Shown here one piece after another: positions 26,317-35,555 of a DNA stretch of 64,000 nucleotides. Position numbers and translations under genes: made by a program. Source of the stretch: JAWKOK01 sp963765875. GTDB lineage: Bacteria > Chloroflexota > Anaerolineae > Caldilineales > Caldilineaceae. A model generated the notes under the pieces. That model worked only from the letters and a program-made list of their open reading frames with translations, had not been told where the DNA came from and ran no database searches. Within the stretch, counting starts at the first letter, position 1, and the number at the start of each line of letters is the position of its first letter. The stretch covers positions 62,001 to 126,000 of the forward strand of contig CAVXYK010000005.1 of NCBI GenBank assembly GCA_963765875.1, in the 5' to 3' direction.

Positions 26317-28026
26317 CTACTTCATCACAACCGGTAAATAGTTCATGGTCATGTCAATACTGGAAGCAAACGATGCAGTGCAGTTTCTGGGACCGTCCAT
26401 GGTTACCATGCCGTCCGCACAGTCGGCGTCACCGCTCCAGTCGCTGAAGATGGAGCCGGCCGCGGGCGTGGCCGTGAGGATCACTTGCGTGCCCTCCGGG
26501 AAGACTGAGTTACAGCTCGCTCCGCAATTGATGCCGGCCGGGTTGCTGGTGACCGTGCCGGCGCCTGTGCCTGCAACCGACACCGATAGGCTTTGCCCCC
26601 CGCGTACGTTGGTGAAGATGCAGGTGACATTGCTGGCCGGCATGGTCATGCTGCCACTGGCCGTCGAACCGGAGGGCCCACCATTGTCGCAAACATAGGC
26701 TGTCGAGTAGTTGGCCAAGTCCGTTCCCGCCCCTGCTGTCTCGCCAAAAGTGACCGTTTCGCCGGCGTTGACGGTGGCGCTGGCTGTGGCGCCGTCGCCC
26801 GCCTCGACGCCGGCCGTGCCACTGGCCTCCATGATGAAGCGACCACTGTCGCTGGCGGGAATCAGGGTCTTAACCACCGTCAACGTGAAGGTCGTTTGGG
26901 CGCGAAGGAAGGTGGCAGTGCAGTTTCGGGGACCGTCCATGGTTACCATGCCGTCCCCACAATCGGCGTCGCCGCTCCAGCCGCTGAAGATAGAGCCGGT
27001 CGCGGGTGTGGCCGTGAGGATCACCTCTGTGCCGGAAAGGTAGGTTGACTGGTCTGGTTGCTTGCCCACAGTGCCGCTGCCTGTACCCGCTATGGAGAGT
27101 ACCAATGGATAGCGCTGTGCGACGTCCCATGGACAGCTGCCGGTTGAGGTGGGATCGATCATGTTCATCACCACAATGGTTCCCCAGTTCACCCATTCCC
27201 CTACACCGGGATTGTAGCTCGCACTCTCGGCAACGCCAATGCCAATATAGCCCTCATCGGCGGGACTGCCCACATTGTTTTTGAAGCCGTAGATCGGATC
27301 CTGGCCGGCAAGATCCTTGTCCTGAAGCAACGCTGCTTCTCGATGGCCCCAGGCACTGCCTGCATCATCATAGATCCAACCGTAGATGGAGCGTTCGATA
27401 TAGAGTGGGTTGCTTGTGCCGCTAGTCCAAAAATAGGCGATATTCTCAGCACGGCTTAGGAATTCGTGACATGGCCCAAGCACAGGATCGTTGTCGATGC
27501 GATCGAAAGGGCTATTGCCTGCGCCGTCGGTATGGCCGGTCGTATTGGCCGACAGCAGATAGTCGGCATGGCCCTGGGCCAAATTATCGACGTTCACCTC
27601 AATTGCGGTAAATGGCAGACCTATTACGCCCGGGGTCATGCCGATACGAGCCAGGCGTTCGGCGTTCAAGATGACTGTGGCCTTCTGATCGTCGCTGTAT
27701 GTATCCCATGTCGCTTGTGGCGGCAGCGTGAGATTGCCCAGTGCGTTGGCTGAGAGTCCCAATTGACTCTCCTCCTGGCGACGCGCGTTGTTGTAGGCAG
27801 CTTCAATGTCGTTGACGCCATTTTGCCCAACAGTCCACGGAATATCCGTGGTGAGATTCGGCGGCGAATCAGCCTTTGCAACGGATGAGTAGGCGAGGAG
27901 AGAGGTGAGAACAGCAAGAAGAACGAGAGCGGAGCGCATAACGATCAGATGGCCAGTGGTTCTGCGGGCAGGCCAGAATCGATCTGAAACAAGCTGCATT
28001 TCAGGGTGAGATCTATCCGGATACAT
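26317..28026 (-). CDS. Secreted CAP-domain protein, paralog of the previous gene
   Basis: 569 residues in one frame. GGAGG sits five bases before the ATG at 28026. The N-terminus MYPDRSHPEMQ parallels MHPDGVCPEMH of the paralog, and both have about 28 charged residues before the signal core (ALVLLAVLTSLLAYSSVAKA), so the long N-region is conserved and real. CAP domain residues about 50-320 (GHADYLLSANTTGHTDG, CHEFLSRAENIAYF, WGHREAALLQDKDL). Then an InlB-type module (SLSVAGTGAGTVTSNPAG and GSIFSDWSGDADC, twice) around a prealbumin-like Cys-containing domain (FTLTVVKTLIPASDSGRF). Ends MNYLPVVMK, the same tail style as the paralog. Exported; function unknown. Confidence 0.9.
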   Translation of the reverse strand: MYPDRSHPEMQLVSDRFWPARRTTGHLIVMRSALVLLAVLTSLLAYSSVAKADSPPNLTTDIPWTVGQNGVNDIEAAYNNARRQEESQLGLSANALGNLTLPPQATWDTYSDDQKATVILNAERLARIGMTPGVIGLPFTAIEVNVDNLAQGHADYLLSANTTGHTDGAGNSPFDRIDNDPVLGPCHEFLSRAENIAYFWTSGTSNPLYIERSIYGWIYDDAGSAWGHREAALLQDKDLAGQDPIYGFKNNVGSPADEGYIGIGVAESASYNPGVGEWVNWGTIVVMNMIDPTSTGSCPWDVAQRYPLVLSIAGTGSGTVGKQPDQSTYLSGTEVILTATPATGSIFSGWSGDADCGDGMVTMDGPRNCTATFLRAQTTFTLTVVKTLIPASDSGRFIMEASGTAGVEAGDGATASATVNAGETVTFGETAGAGTDLANYSTAYVCDNGGPSGSTASGSMTMPASNVTCIFTNVRGGQSLSVSVAGTGAGTVTSNPAGINCGASCNSVFPEGTQVILTATPAAGSIFSDWSGDADCADGMVTMDGPRNCTASFASSIDMTMNYLPVVMK

Positions 28027-28190
28027 CTGTGCCTCCAGAGTGATGGATGAAGATATGAGGTTGTGAGATTTTGTACTGCCGTATCGTTCAGAACTCGGTC
28101 AGGGAAACGGTGTGGGCAGTTAGATTAGGATAGCTGATATTGGTGCAAATAGCCAAGCCGGCGTTGTGCGGCCGGTTTGAGTATGGGCAA

Positions 28191-28988
28191 TCAAACATCG
28201 CCTGCTTCAGCAGCACTGGCAGGGAGGGCCAGCTGATGATACTTGGTGAAGAAGACCTGCGCCGTCAAATAGGCTGCCGCCAACGCTGTGAAGGCTGTGG
28301 CCGCCGTCAGCATGTACATGACAACAATCTGCAACTGCACGGCCTCCATCGGTGAGGCGCCGGCCAGAATCATGCCCGTCATGGCGCCGGGCAACTTGAT
28401 CAGACCAACCGTCTTGGTCGTGTCGATGATGGGGATCATGGCTGAGCGGATCGAGCGGCGTACAGTCGGCTGAACGGCCTGTCGACTGGTCGCACCCAGC
28501 GCCAGCGCAGTCTCGATCTGGCCCCGATGATCGGCGACGTCATCGCGCAGGCGACCCATGACCAACGAGCAGGTTGTCATCGTGTTGCCGATGACCATGC
28601 CCGCAATCGGGATGATGAATTGAGCCTCGAAATCAAAGATGCCCAGCACCACCAACAGGCCGATGGTCAACAACGTGCCAAAGCCGATGCTGGCATTGGC
28701 GATCCAGCGCGAGTGGGGAATGCCTTTGCCGCGTGCCGCCGACGTGTGGGCGGCCACCAGCAACATCACCAGGATGATGAACAGCGTCCAGCCGACGCTA
28801 TCCATCGCGAAGATGAACTCCAGCGCATAGCCGATGGCGATCAGCTGGACGAATGAGCGGACAGTGGCAATCGCCAGATCCTTACCGAGACCGGCGCGCT
28901 GCCAATAGCTCAGCAGCCCGGCCAGCGCGACCAGCGCCAGGCTGGCTCCCAACCGGGTCAGATCGAGTTGATTGAATAGGTCAAACAT
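28191..28988 (-). CDS. FetB-like ABC permease (UPF0014, iron/metal export type)
   Basis: About 265 residues from the ATG at 28988 (GGAGGGG seven bases upstream; the GTG at 28994 is too close to it). Six to seven membrane segments. Diagnostic stretches FIIPIAGMVIGNTMTT and KTVGLIKLPGAMTGMILAG belong to the UPF0014/FetB (YbbM) family. Overlaps the end of the ATPase gene by eight bases, so the two form one transporter. In Escherichia coli FetAB aids iron homeostasis under oxidative stress; the substrate here is inferred only by homology. Confidence 0.9.
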   Translation of the reverse strand: MFDLFNQLDLTRLGASLALVALAGLLSYWQRAGLGKDLAIATVRSFVQLIAIGYALEFIFAMDSVGWTLFIILVMLLVAAHTSAARGKGIPHSRWIANASIGFGTLLTIGLLVVLGIFDFEAQFIIPIAGMVIGNTMTTCSLVMGRLRDDVADHRGQIETALALGATSRQAVQPTVRRSIRSAMIPIIDTTKTVGLIKLPGAMTGMILAGASPMEAVQLQIVVMYMLTAATAFTALAAAYLTAQVFFTKYHQLALPASAAEAGDV

Positions 28989-29727
28989 GCTCACTCCCCT
29001 CCAGTTCGCCCGCGGCGAATTGCTGCATTAAATGAGCGTTGTCACTCTGATCGGACAGCACATGCGCCGGTTTCCCCTGGTCGACGATACGACCATCGAC
29101 CAGAAGGTAGAGATAGTCAGCCACCTTTCTTGCCTGTTCGATGGCATGCGTCACCCACATTACGGTGACGCCCCGCTCGCGCGCCTCCTCGATGACCATC
29201 TCCTCGATACGCCGCCGTGACGCCGGATCGAGCGCACTGGTTGGCTCGTCCATCAGCAGAACCTGGGGGCGATCGGCCAGGGAGCGCGCTAGCGCGACGC
29301 GTTGCGCCTGACCGCCGGACAGCTCGGATGCTTGTTTGTCCAGCAGGCTTCTGTCCAGCGCGGCAAGGTCAAGCAGGTCTTCGATTTCATTGTCGCCAAG
29401 GGTCCGATCGTGGAGGGCCGGGCCGAAACGGAGGTTGTCGGCCACCGTACCGGGAAAGGCAACCGGCTGTTGAAAGACCATGCCCACACGCTGCCGCAGA
29501 TCAAGGACGTTGATCGCGGTCACGTCCGATCCGTTGACAAAGACGGTCTGAGGCGGTGGTTCGAGCAGACGGTTCATGCAGCGCAGGAGTGTACTCTTGC
29601 CGCTGCCGCTTGGTCCCAGCAGGCCAATGATCTGGCCGCTGCGCGCCTCCAGATTCACTTCGTTCAACACGGCAACATCGTTGCGTGCCAGGCTGAGATT
29701 GCTCACGACGATTGTCTTCGAGCTCAT
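28981..29727 (-). CDS. FetA-like ABC transporter ATP-binding protein
   Basis: 248 residues. Walker A GPSGSGKSTL (residues about 36-45), signature LSGGQAQRVALARSLADRP, Walker B VLLMDEPTSALDP, H-loop MWVTHAIEQ. The order and the RCMNRLLEPP insertion fit the FetA/YbbL group. Partner of the downstream overlapping permease. GGAG eight bases before the ATG. Cytoplasmic, peripheral to the membrane. Divergent from the barnase gene across a 340-bp gap. Confidence 0.93.
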   Translation of the reverse strand: MSSKTIVVSNLSLARNDVAVLNEVNLEARSGQIIGLLGPSGSGKSTLLRCMNRLLEPPPQTVFVNGSDVTAINVLDLRQRVGMVFQQPVAFPGTVADNLRFGPALHDRTLGDNEIEDLLDLAALDRSLLDKQASELSGGQAQRVALARSLADRPQVLLMDEPTSALDPASRRRIEEMVIEEARERGVTVMWVTHAIEQARKVADYLYLLVDGRIVDQGKPAHVLSDQSDNAHLMQQFAAGELEGSEHV

Positions 29728-30067
29728 CTGCTACGCTCCATCTCTGTTGCATTTCATCGCGTTTCTCCGTTTTCCAACATTCCGTTTTCAGACCGAGGTC
29801 GATTCTGGTTCGATTATCGCGCAAGCGATATGAAAACGCTATGGGCGCATTTCAGATTCAGGCAGTGTGCGATGCACTGCCCATACACTACATGGATGTA
29901 CGGTATGGATGAACGGTCATGATCTGGGCAGTGCGTCGCAGGTATTGCATAAGGTCGCCTCTGGCGTGAAATGCACCCGACGAAAATCGCGGACTACTGG
30001 AATCAGGTCCATTTCGTGTATACTGATCTCACGTCACCCAACCGAAATTGAAGCGAGGCGATTCCCA
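29728..30067. other. Divergent intergenic region between fetA-like gene and barnase gene
   Basis: No gene supported. It must hold the two divergent promoters. No operator-like repeat stands out. A short palindromic patch CATACACTACATGGATGTACGGTATG lies near 29881-29908. Confidence 0.4.
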
Positions 30068-30752
30068 ATGGCAGACGAAACAAACCCATCCAATCCGACC
30101 CCGAAGAAGAATCCCCAGAGCCAGAAACGATCAACTCTGATGACGGTGATAGTTCTGATCGTTCTTTTGGGCTTCTTCTGGCTGAGAAGAGACGGGTCAG
30201 ACAGCACCGACATGTCTGGCGCTACCACCGAACAGCCCGTCGCGCAGCAGTTGCCTGCGGAGCAGGAGTCTGATGTCTATAACGATGAAGGCTCTGCACA
30301 GACCGATGAAGCGGGAGCTGAAGGCAGCGACGCTGAAGGCGCAATGACGACCGGCACGGAGAATGCTGATGACGAATCGTCCGCCGGCGCGGTCTGAAAC
30401 GGAATCAGAAACGAGCGAATTGGACGAGGAGGGATCTTCCGGGCCTCGGGCGCCGCCCGGCATGTCGACCATCTCTCCGGATGAACTGCCGCCCGAGGCG
30501 TTGGAGACGATGGCAATGATCGAAACCGATGGTCCCTTTCCCTATAGCAAGGACGGCAGCACATTTCAGAACCGGGAGGGCATTCTTCCCCCACAGGCCA
30601 ATGGGTACTACAGTGAGTACACCGTCGAGACGCCCGGATCGTCCGATCGAGGGGCGCGTCGCATCGTCGGCGGTGCAGAGGGCGAGCTCTACTACACGGA
30701 TGATCACTATTCCAGCTTCTCTTGGATTGATTTCTCTGGGATCGAACAGTGA
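30068..30752 (+). CDS. Membrane-anchored barnase-type ribonuclease, one frameshift
   Basis: About 227 residues if one base near 30385 is corrected (frame one ends ADDESSAGAV; frame two continues SETESETSELDEEG). Residues 1-25 are polar, then one membrane helix (LMTVIVLIVLLGFFWL), then an acidic, disordered linker of about 90 residues, then a barnase (N1/T1 microbial RNase) domain: LPPEALETMAMIE, PFPYSKDGSTFQNREG, YYSEYTV (catalytic Glu), SDRGARRIV (Arg pair) and YTDDHYSSF (catalytic His). It cleaves RNA after guanosine. The linker and helix suggest a surface-anchored or exported toxin. Stop TGA overlaps the barstar start (TGATG). Confidence 0.86.
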
Positions 30753-31189
30753 TGACCAAACTGGATCCCATCTTCGACGGTGAGAAAGCGCCCGGTATCT
30801 ATCGGCTGACCTCGCGTGCCAGGCCTTCGAGCGTGTTGGCCGCGGTCGCTGACCATGGCTGGCAGGGCTTCTACCTTGACGGTAGATCCATCGCTGACAA
30901 GGAGGCGTTTTTGCAGGCCGGGGCCGAAGCCATGCACTTCCCGGCCTACTTCGGCCACAATTGGGACGCGTTCGAGGAATGTGTGACCGAATTGACCTGG
31001 CGCCCGGCGCCGGGCTATGTGCTTCTCTATGACAGGATGGCTCGATTTGCCAATGGAGACCCTCAGGAATGGGCCATGGCGCAGTCCATCCTTGAGGATG
31101 CAACCAACTATTGGCAAGCACAGTCGGTGCCATTCTATGTGCTTCTGCGCGGCACATGGTGGCATGGGCGCAGGTTCCCTAATATTTGA
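30752..31189 (+). CDS. Barstar-family ribonuclease inhibitor
   Basis: About 145 residues from the ATG at 30752, one base overlapping the barnase stop. The core segment FPAYFGHNWDAFEECVTEL (residues about 66-84) is the barstar helix-strand with the Asp/Glu face that fills the barnase active site; YLDGRSIADKEAFLQ precedes it. Ends with a strand-rich tail (VPFYVLLRGTWW). It acts as cytoplasmic antidote to the barnase encoded just upstream. Tight coupling ensures that toxin is not made without inhibitor. Confidence 0.93.
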   Translation: MTKLDPIFDGEKAPGIYRLTSRARPSSVLAAVADHGWQGFYLDGRSIADKEAFLQAGAEAMHFPAYFGHNWDAFEECVTELTWRPAPGYVLLYDRMARFANGDPQEWAMAQSILEDATNYWQAQSVPFYVLLRGTWWHGRRFPNI

Positions 31190-31226
31190 TCACAGCCTGA
31201 ATTTGATGACAGTCTGAGGTTACTCT

Positions 31227-31988
31227 GTGATAGATGATGAGTTTGAAAACCGATACGCTTCTTCAATGATCGATGCGATTGAGTTTGAGGGCAAGAGGGT
31301 ATTGGAGGTCGGCTTCGGCAACGGGTGGCTGATCAACGAAAAGTGGCAACAGGTGAAGGCCATGACTGTTGTCGAGAATAGCCGGGAGTTTGTTGACAGG
31401 GCGACCGAGCGGTGGGCCGGCACGCCCGTTGCCGAGAAGGTCACCTTCATCCACGGCGATATGGGGGTCTTGTTGCTGCCTGAGCATGCCTACGATCTGG
31501 TGGTCTTCTCTCACTCCTACTGATGAATTCGCGGCCAGGATGTGGTTCACATCCTTTCAAATGTACTGAAGCGAGTTCATCGTTCGCTTAAAACGGGCGG
31601 CTTGCTCTACAGTTCTCAACCGGGGGATCGGAAGACGCTGATTGAGGTGCATTATCAGGACGCGGTGGCCTTCTCAGAACCCCTGGCGGAATCGTATTTC
31701 CGATATTTCCTCGACGTGACCCGGCAGACGCTTATGAGTGGCGTAGCATCGGGATTGTTCACTGTCGAATCAGAGACCACGCATTCGAGCTATACCGAGT
31801 TCCCGTCGGTGGCGGCTTGGAACGCAGACCGGACCGCACAGGCCGACGATGCCGTTGAGTTGAATGACATGGCGGACCGGCTAGAGAAGCTCTTCCCTGA
31901 CGGTATCGATTCACTGCGGCAGCATCGTGAGGATTGGTATCTTCTGCTGAGGAAGATTGAGAATAACCGGATACAAGTTCGACCATGA
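31227..31988 (+). CDS. Class I SAM-dependent methyltransferase, two compensating indels
   Basis: About 253 residues. GTG start at 31227 (no better ATG). SAM motif I is VLEVGFGNGWL (residues about 24-34); then AMTVVENSREF and FIHGDMGVLLLP, a standard class I order; the second half (VHILSNVLKRVHRSLKTGGLL) is motif IV-VI. Two tandem TGA codons at 31521-31526 interrupt it. A neighbouring frame there reads DEFAA, so one extra T before GAT and one missing C before CAGGAT restore SHSY-DEFAA-QDVVHIL. The stop overlaps the adenine methylase start (ATGA). Substrate unknown; location points to the toxin-methylase cluster. Confidence 0.72.
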
Positions 31989-32926
31989 CACAAGTTGGCC
32001 CGAAACAGATCGCTAGCCGAAAAGCCAGGCCGTTCCTCAAATGGGCAGGTGGGAAGACACAACTTCTCGCCCAATATGCGTCTCACTATCCCCACCAAGT
32101 AGCCAGCGGCGAGATCAATCGCTATATTGAGCCCTTCCTGGGCGGCGGTGCGGTCTTTCTCGACGTTGTGCAGCGTTTCTCGATCGCCGAAGCCGTGTTG
32201 TTCGACATCAACAATGAGTTGATTCTAGCCTATCGGGTTGTACAGAAGAAGCCCCAAGAGCTTATCGAGCGTTTGAGTCAGCTCCACGCGCACTACTACG
32301 CATTGGACGATGATCGGCGCGAGCATTTTTATTATGGAATCCGCGATGCCTACAACGGCCAGCGCGATGAGGTCGACTATCAACGATTCTCCGACGCCTG
32401 GATTGAGCGGACAGCCTTCATGATCTTTCTGAACAAGACCTGCTACAATGGTCTCTTTCGGGTCAATTCGAAGGGAATGTTCAACGTGCCGTTTGGTCGA
32501 TACAAGCGCCCGGCTATTCTGGACGAGCAGAATATCCTGCATGTCTCTTCATTGCTACAGATGGCGAGCCTCCACGTAGGACCGTTCCAGGCCTGTGAGC
32601 AATATATCGATGACCGGACCTTTGTCTACTTCGATCCGCCTTACCGCCCCATCAGTGCCACCTCCAGCTTTACCTCCTACTCAACCCGGCGCTTTGGTGA
32701 TGCCGACCAGATCGCCCTTTCTGAGTTCTTCGCTAGGCTGGATCGAACGCGCAGGGCCAAGCTCATGCTGAGCAACTCGGACCCGACTCATCTCGTCCCC
32801 GACGACGACTTCTTTGAGGCGTGTTACGCCGGCTACAACATCCACCGGGTCCATGCCAGCCGCATGATCAACACCAACGCTCGAAAGCGCGGCAAGATAC
32901 CCGAGTTGTTGATCACGAATTATTGA
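31985..32926 (+). CDS. dam: DNA adenine methylase (Dam, D12 class)
   Basis: 313 residues. Motif I PFLKWAGGKTQLL (residues about 16-28), IEPFLGGGAVF, NKTCYNGLFRVN and the catalytic FVYFDPPYRP (DPPY) define a D12-class N6-adenine methyltransferase; Dam-type enzymes recognise GATC, but the target here is not proven. Overlaps the upstream methyltransferase by four bases (ATGA). No restriction endonuclease gene is adjacent, so it may be a solitary methylase or part of a small defence or regulation cluster with the barnase-barstar pair. GC and codon use resemble the neighbours. Confidence 0.94.
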   Translation: MTQVGPKQIASRKARPFLKWAGGKTQLLAQYASHYPHQVASGEINRYIEPFLGGGAVFLDVVQRFSIAEAVLFDINNELILAYRVVQKKPQELIERLSQLHAHYYALDDDRREHFYYGIRDAYNGQRDEVDYQRFSDAWIERTAFMIFLNKTCYNGLFRVNSKGMFNVPFGRYKRPAILDEQNILHVSSLLQMASLHVGPFQACEQYIDDRTFVYFDPPYRPISATSSFTSYSTRRFGDADQIALSEFFARLDRTRRAKLMLSNSDPTHLVPDDDFFEACYAGYNIHRVHASRMINTNARKRGKIPELLITNY

Positions 32927-33134
32927 GGTCCGCACCCTCTGCTCGGATGCGATTCATTGTGTCGGCACGTGTGCGGCCTCGCTCCCAGCGTGAATTACGC
33001 ACCCTCTTCTCCTACTGCACACAATTCCAGTGTCATCGGAATGTCATGTGGTTGTCAGGGACTTTCGCCTTGGCCGATCTACCATTTATTGGTGATTGGC
33101 GCTTCCTGTTAGGCGAAAGTTGAGGTTGCATACG

Positions 33135-33689
33135 ATGTTGTCTCATGACTTCCTACCGATCCAGAACGAAATCAGTAGCCACGAAAATCTTCTGTGGTCG
33201 GGACGTCCTCGTCAGGGTCTGGTTTTCCGCACCTCAGACATTTTCTTGGTTCCGTTCAGCCTGGTCTGGGCCGGGTTTGCATTTACTTGGGAGCTGGCGG
33301 TTCTGGCCGGAGGGATTGGCTGTTTCGGGATCTGGGGCATCCCCTTTGTCCTAGTCGGAATCTACATCACGGTAGGCCGATTTTTTGTGGATTCCTATGT
33401 CCGTCGCAATACTTACTATGGGCTCACGAATGAGCGGGTCATCATAATCTCAGGTCTCTTGCGCTGCGAGACAAAGAGTCTCAATCTGCGAACGGCCAGT
33501 GATATCACGATGAGCCAGAGAGGTGATGGGAAGGGCACGATCACCTTTGGTGCAGTCCCAGCGTACGCAAGAATGTATCAGGGGATGCATTGGCCCGGCG
33601 CAATGCATCAGATGCCTGCTCAGTTTGAGCTGATTCCGGATGTCCAGTACGTCTACGAGAAAATTCTGGAAGTCCAGAACACGCAATAG
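33135..33689 (+). CDS. PH-domain (bPH2-type) membrane protein
   Basis: About 184 residues from the ATG at 33135 (GAGGT upstream). Two or three membrane segments (IFLVPFSLVWAGFAF, GIWGIPFVLVGIYITVG) are followed by YVRRNTYYGLTNERVIIISG, the signature of bacterial pleckstrin-like (bPH2/YdbT-like) domains. Ends with a short helical tail. Membrane-associated, function unknown. It follows the adenine methylase by 200 bp and ends before a bidirectional terminator. Confidence 0.82.
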   Translation: MLSHDFLPIQNEISSHENLLWSGRPRQGLVFRTSDIFLVPFSLVWAGFAFTWELAVLAGGIGCFGIWGIPFVLVGIYITVGRFFVDSYVRRNTYYGLTNERVIIISGLLRCETKSLNLRTASDITMSQRGDGKGTITFGAVPAYARMYQGMHWPGAMHQMPAQFELIPDVQYVYEKILEVQNTQ

Positions 33690-33709
33690 AAGAGCGTTTA
33701 CGGTTTAAT

Positions 33710-33890
33710 CAACACTGAACACGCCCTCTTGAGGGCAAATGGTCAAGCGCCAACATGCCCAATCGAAAAGGGTGTGTTCGAAGCTGGTTTAGCACCTCGA
33801 GACCCTCCGGGAGGGGCACTACGTAGTTCCCAGTCTTACGTCATAGCCCTCCCGGAGGCTCTCTTCAACCAATTCTGAACATGCCCGATC
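33710..33890. repeat. CTCCGGGAGG palindromic repeats
   Basis: Contains CCCTCCGGGAGGGGCACTACG at about 33802 and an inverted partner CCCTCCCGGAGG at about 33847. A related copy (CCTCCCGGAGGTTGGTGCTACG) lies at 38504. AACACGCCCTCTTGAGGGC at 33719 adds another hairpin. Dispersed palindromic element. Confidence 0.5.
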
Positions 33891-33920
33891 GAAAAGAGGC
33901 GGACAGCTGTCCGCCTCTTT
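33891..33920. terminator. Bidirectional terminator
   Basis: AAAAGAGGCGGACAG is immediately followed by its exact inverse CTGTCCGCCTCTTTT (15-bp perfect stem, A/T tracts on both ends). It separates the convergent PH-domain gene and the S41 protease gene. Confidence 0.88.
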
Positions 33921-33942
33921 TCTATCGGATCTGTTCTGACTA

Positions 33943-35284
33943 CTACTTCTTTTCAACAACCACAGCGTCATCAGCATCGACTGCTGTTTCTATCTCAATC
34001 ACGCTGTCAGACTCGGGCAGTGCATCCAGCACCTTGAGCGCCTCGAGCATCTGCAAGTCTTCGCTTGCCAGCAGTTCATCAATTGTCAACTCTTCCAACT
34101 CGCCGACGGTGATCAGGTCGGCCGTGATGGGCAGGTCAATTTCGATATCGGGTGCGATACCCTGCTTGCGAATCAGGCGACCTTCGCCCGTCAGCCACTG
34201 ACGAGTGCCCAGCAGCAAAGCCGATCCATCATCAAGCGTGAAGGGCTCCAGCACGGTGCCGGTGCCAAAGGTTGTCTCGCCGATGACCTGAGCACGATCG
34301 TAATCCTGAATCGCACCGGCCAAAATCTCTGCCGAGCTCGCTGTTCCGGGGCTGATCAGGACAACCAAGCGGAATGTCGGTGGCGACGCCGCCCTTGCGT
34401 ACGCCGTAGACACGCCGCTTGCCGTTGGAATCTTCTTCCTGCAGACACGTTGCCGCTGTCCAGGAACTGGCTGGTGACTTTGACGGCCTGATCCAGCAGC
34501 CCGCCGGGGTTGTTGCGAAATCGAGAATGAAAGCCTCGGCGCCGGCTTCTTCGGCCTCGGCAACGGCTTCCTTCAGATTGTCGGTGGCGTTGGCGCTGAA
34601 CTGGCTTAGCCGCAGCAGACCAACGTCGGTGCCCGGAATCATGCCCCACTCGGCGGCCGGCACTTCAATGTCATCACGGATGATGGTGATGTCCAGGCTT
34701 TCGCTATTTTCGCCGTCTAGGCGCAGGAGAGTCAGGATAACCTCGGTCGATTTCGGGCCGCGGATGTTGTTCTACAACCTCGCCCAGGTCCCAGGTGGCC
34801 GTATCTTCGCCGTCGACGGCCATGATGATGTCGCCGGCCTTGACGCCGGCACTGGTCGGCCGGGGAACCGTCAAACGGCGCGACAATCATGGGCATGCCG
34901 TCCTTGACGCCCAGGCATGCGCCGATGCCGGAAAAAGTGCCGGAGATGTCAGAGCGTTGGTATTCCAGCTCCTTCGGGGGTCATGAAGGCAGTATGGCCC
35001 TCATCGCCCAAGGCCTTCAACATGCCTTCGATGGCGCCATAGGTGAGTTCGGTCGGATCCAGCGCATCTTGATCGACAAAGCGTTCGTTGACAATCTGCC
35101 AGGCCTGCCAGAAGGTATTGAACTCCTCCGGGATTTCGTCCGGCGTACCGGCAGGCGTCATGAGTCCGCCTTGTGCAAATGCCATCGGCGCTGACGACGC
35201 AAATAGTACGCCGCTGCCAAAAGCAACCAGCGTAACGAAAAGCACCATGACGGTGGCCAGCGATAGTTTAGCTAATCTATTCAT
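33943..35284 (-). CDS. S41 C-terminal processing protease, about six frameshifts
   Basis: Segments in three frames join to about 446 residues. Start ATG at 35284 (MNRLAKLSLATVMVLF, a signal anchor). Then a helical pro-region (EEFNTFWQAWQIVNERFVD), LGDEGHTAFMTPE, a PDZ domain (SAGVKAGDIIMAVDGED), LRLSQFSANATDNLKEA, NNPGGLLDQAVKV, SPGTASSAEILAGAIQDY (catalytic Ser) and IGETTFGTGTVLEPF. The Lys usual in TFGKG is Thr here. Breaks at about 34972, 34860, 34770, 34515, 34450 and 34370 each need one base. Extracytoplasmic Ser protease that trims C-termini. It is last in the Bat-cluster direction, after a 270-bp gap, and may be separate. Confidence 0.8.
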
Positions 35285-35555
35285 ACTCTTGTCATCCCTT
35301 GATTCATGATTTGAATCACCATTGTTCACAGATTCGTTTGTCTTTTGAATATACCTAACAGATCTACCACAGAGGCATGCTGCTGTACAGTAAGCGTGCC
35401 ACCCGCAGGCGCTCTTCAATCACCAACTAGTGATTTCCGCAGGGATTCACTAGTCTGTTCCTGTCAGTGGCAGTGCGTGCTGGGATTTCTGTGGTGGCAC
35501 TTGTGCTGAGCTCCAGCCGAAAGATATTCACGCCCACACCTGAGCCAGTAAGCCA

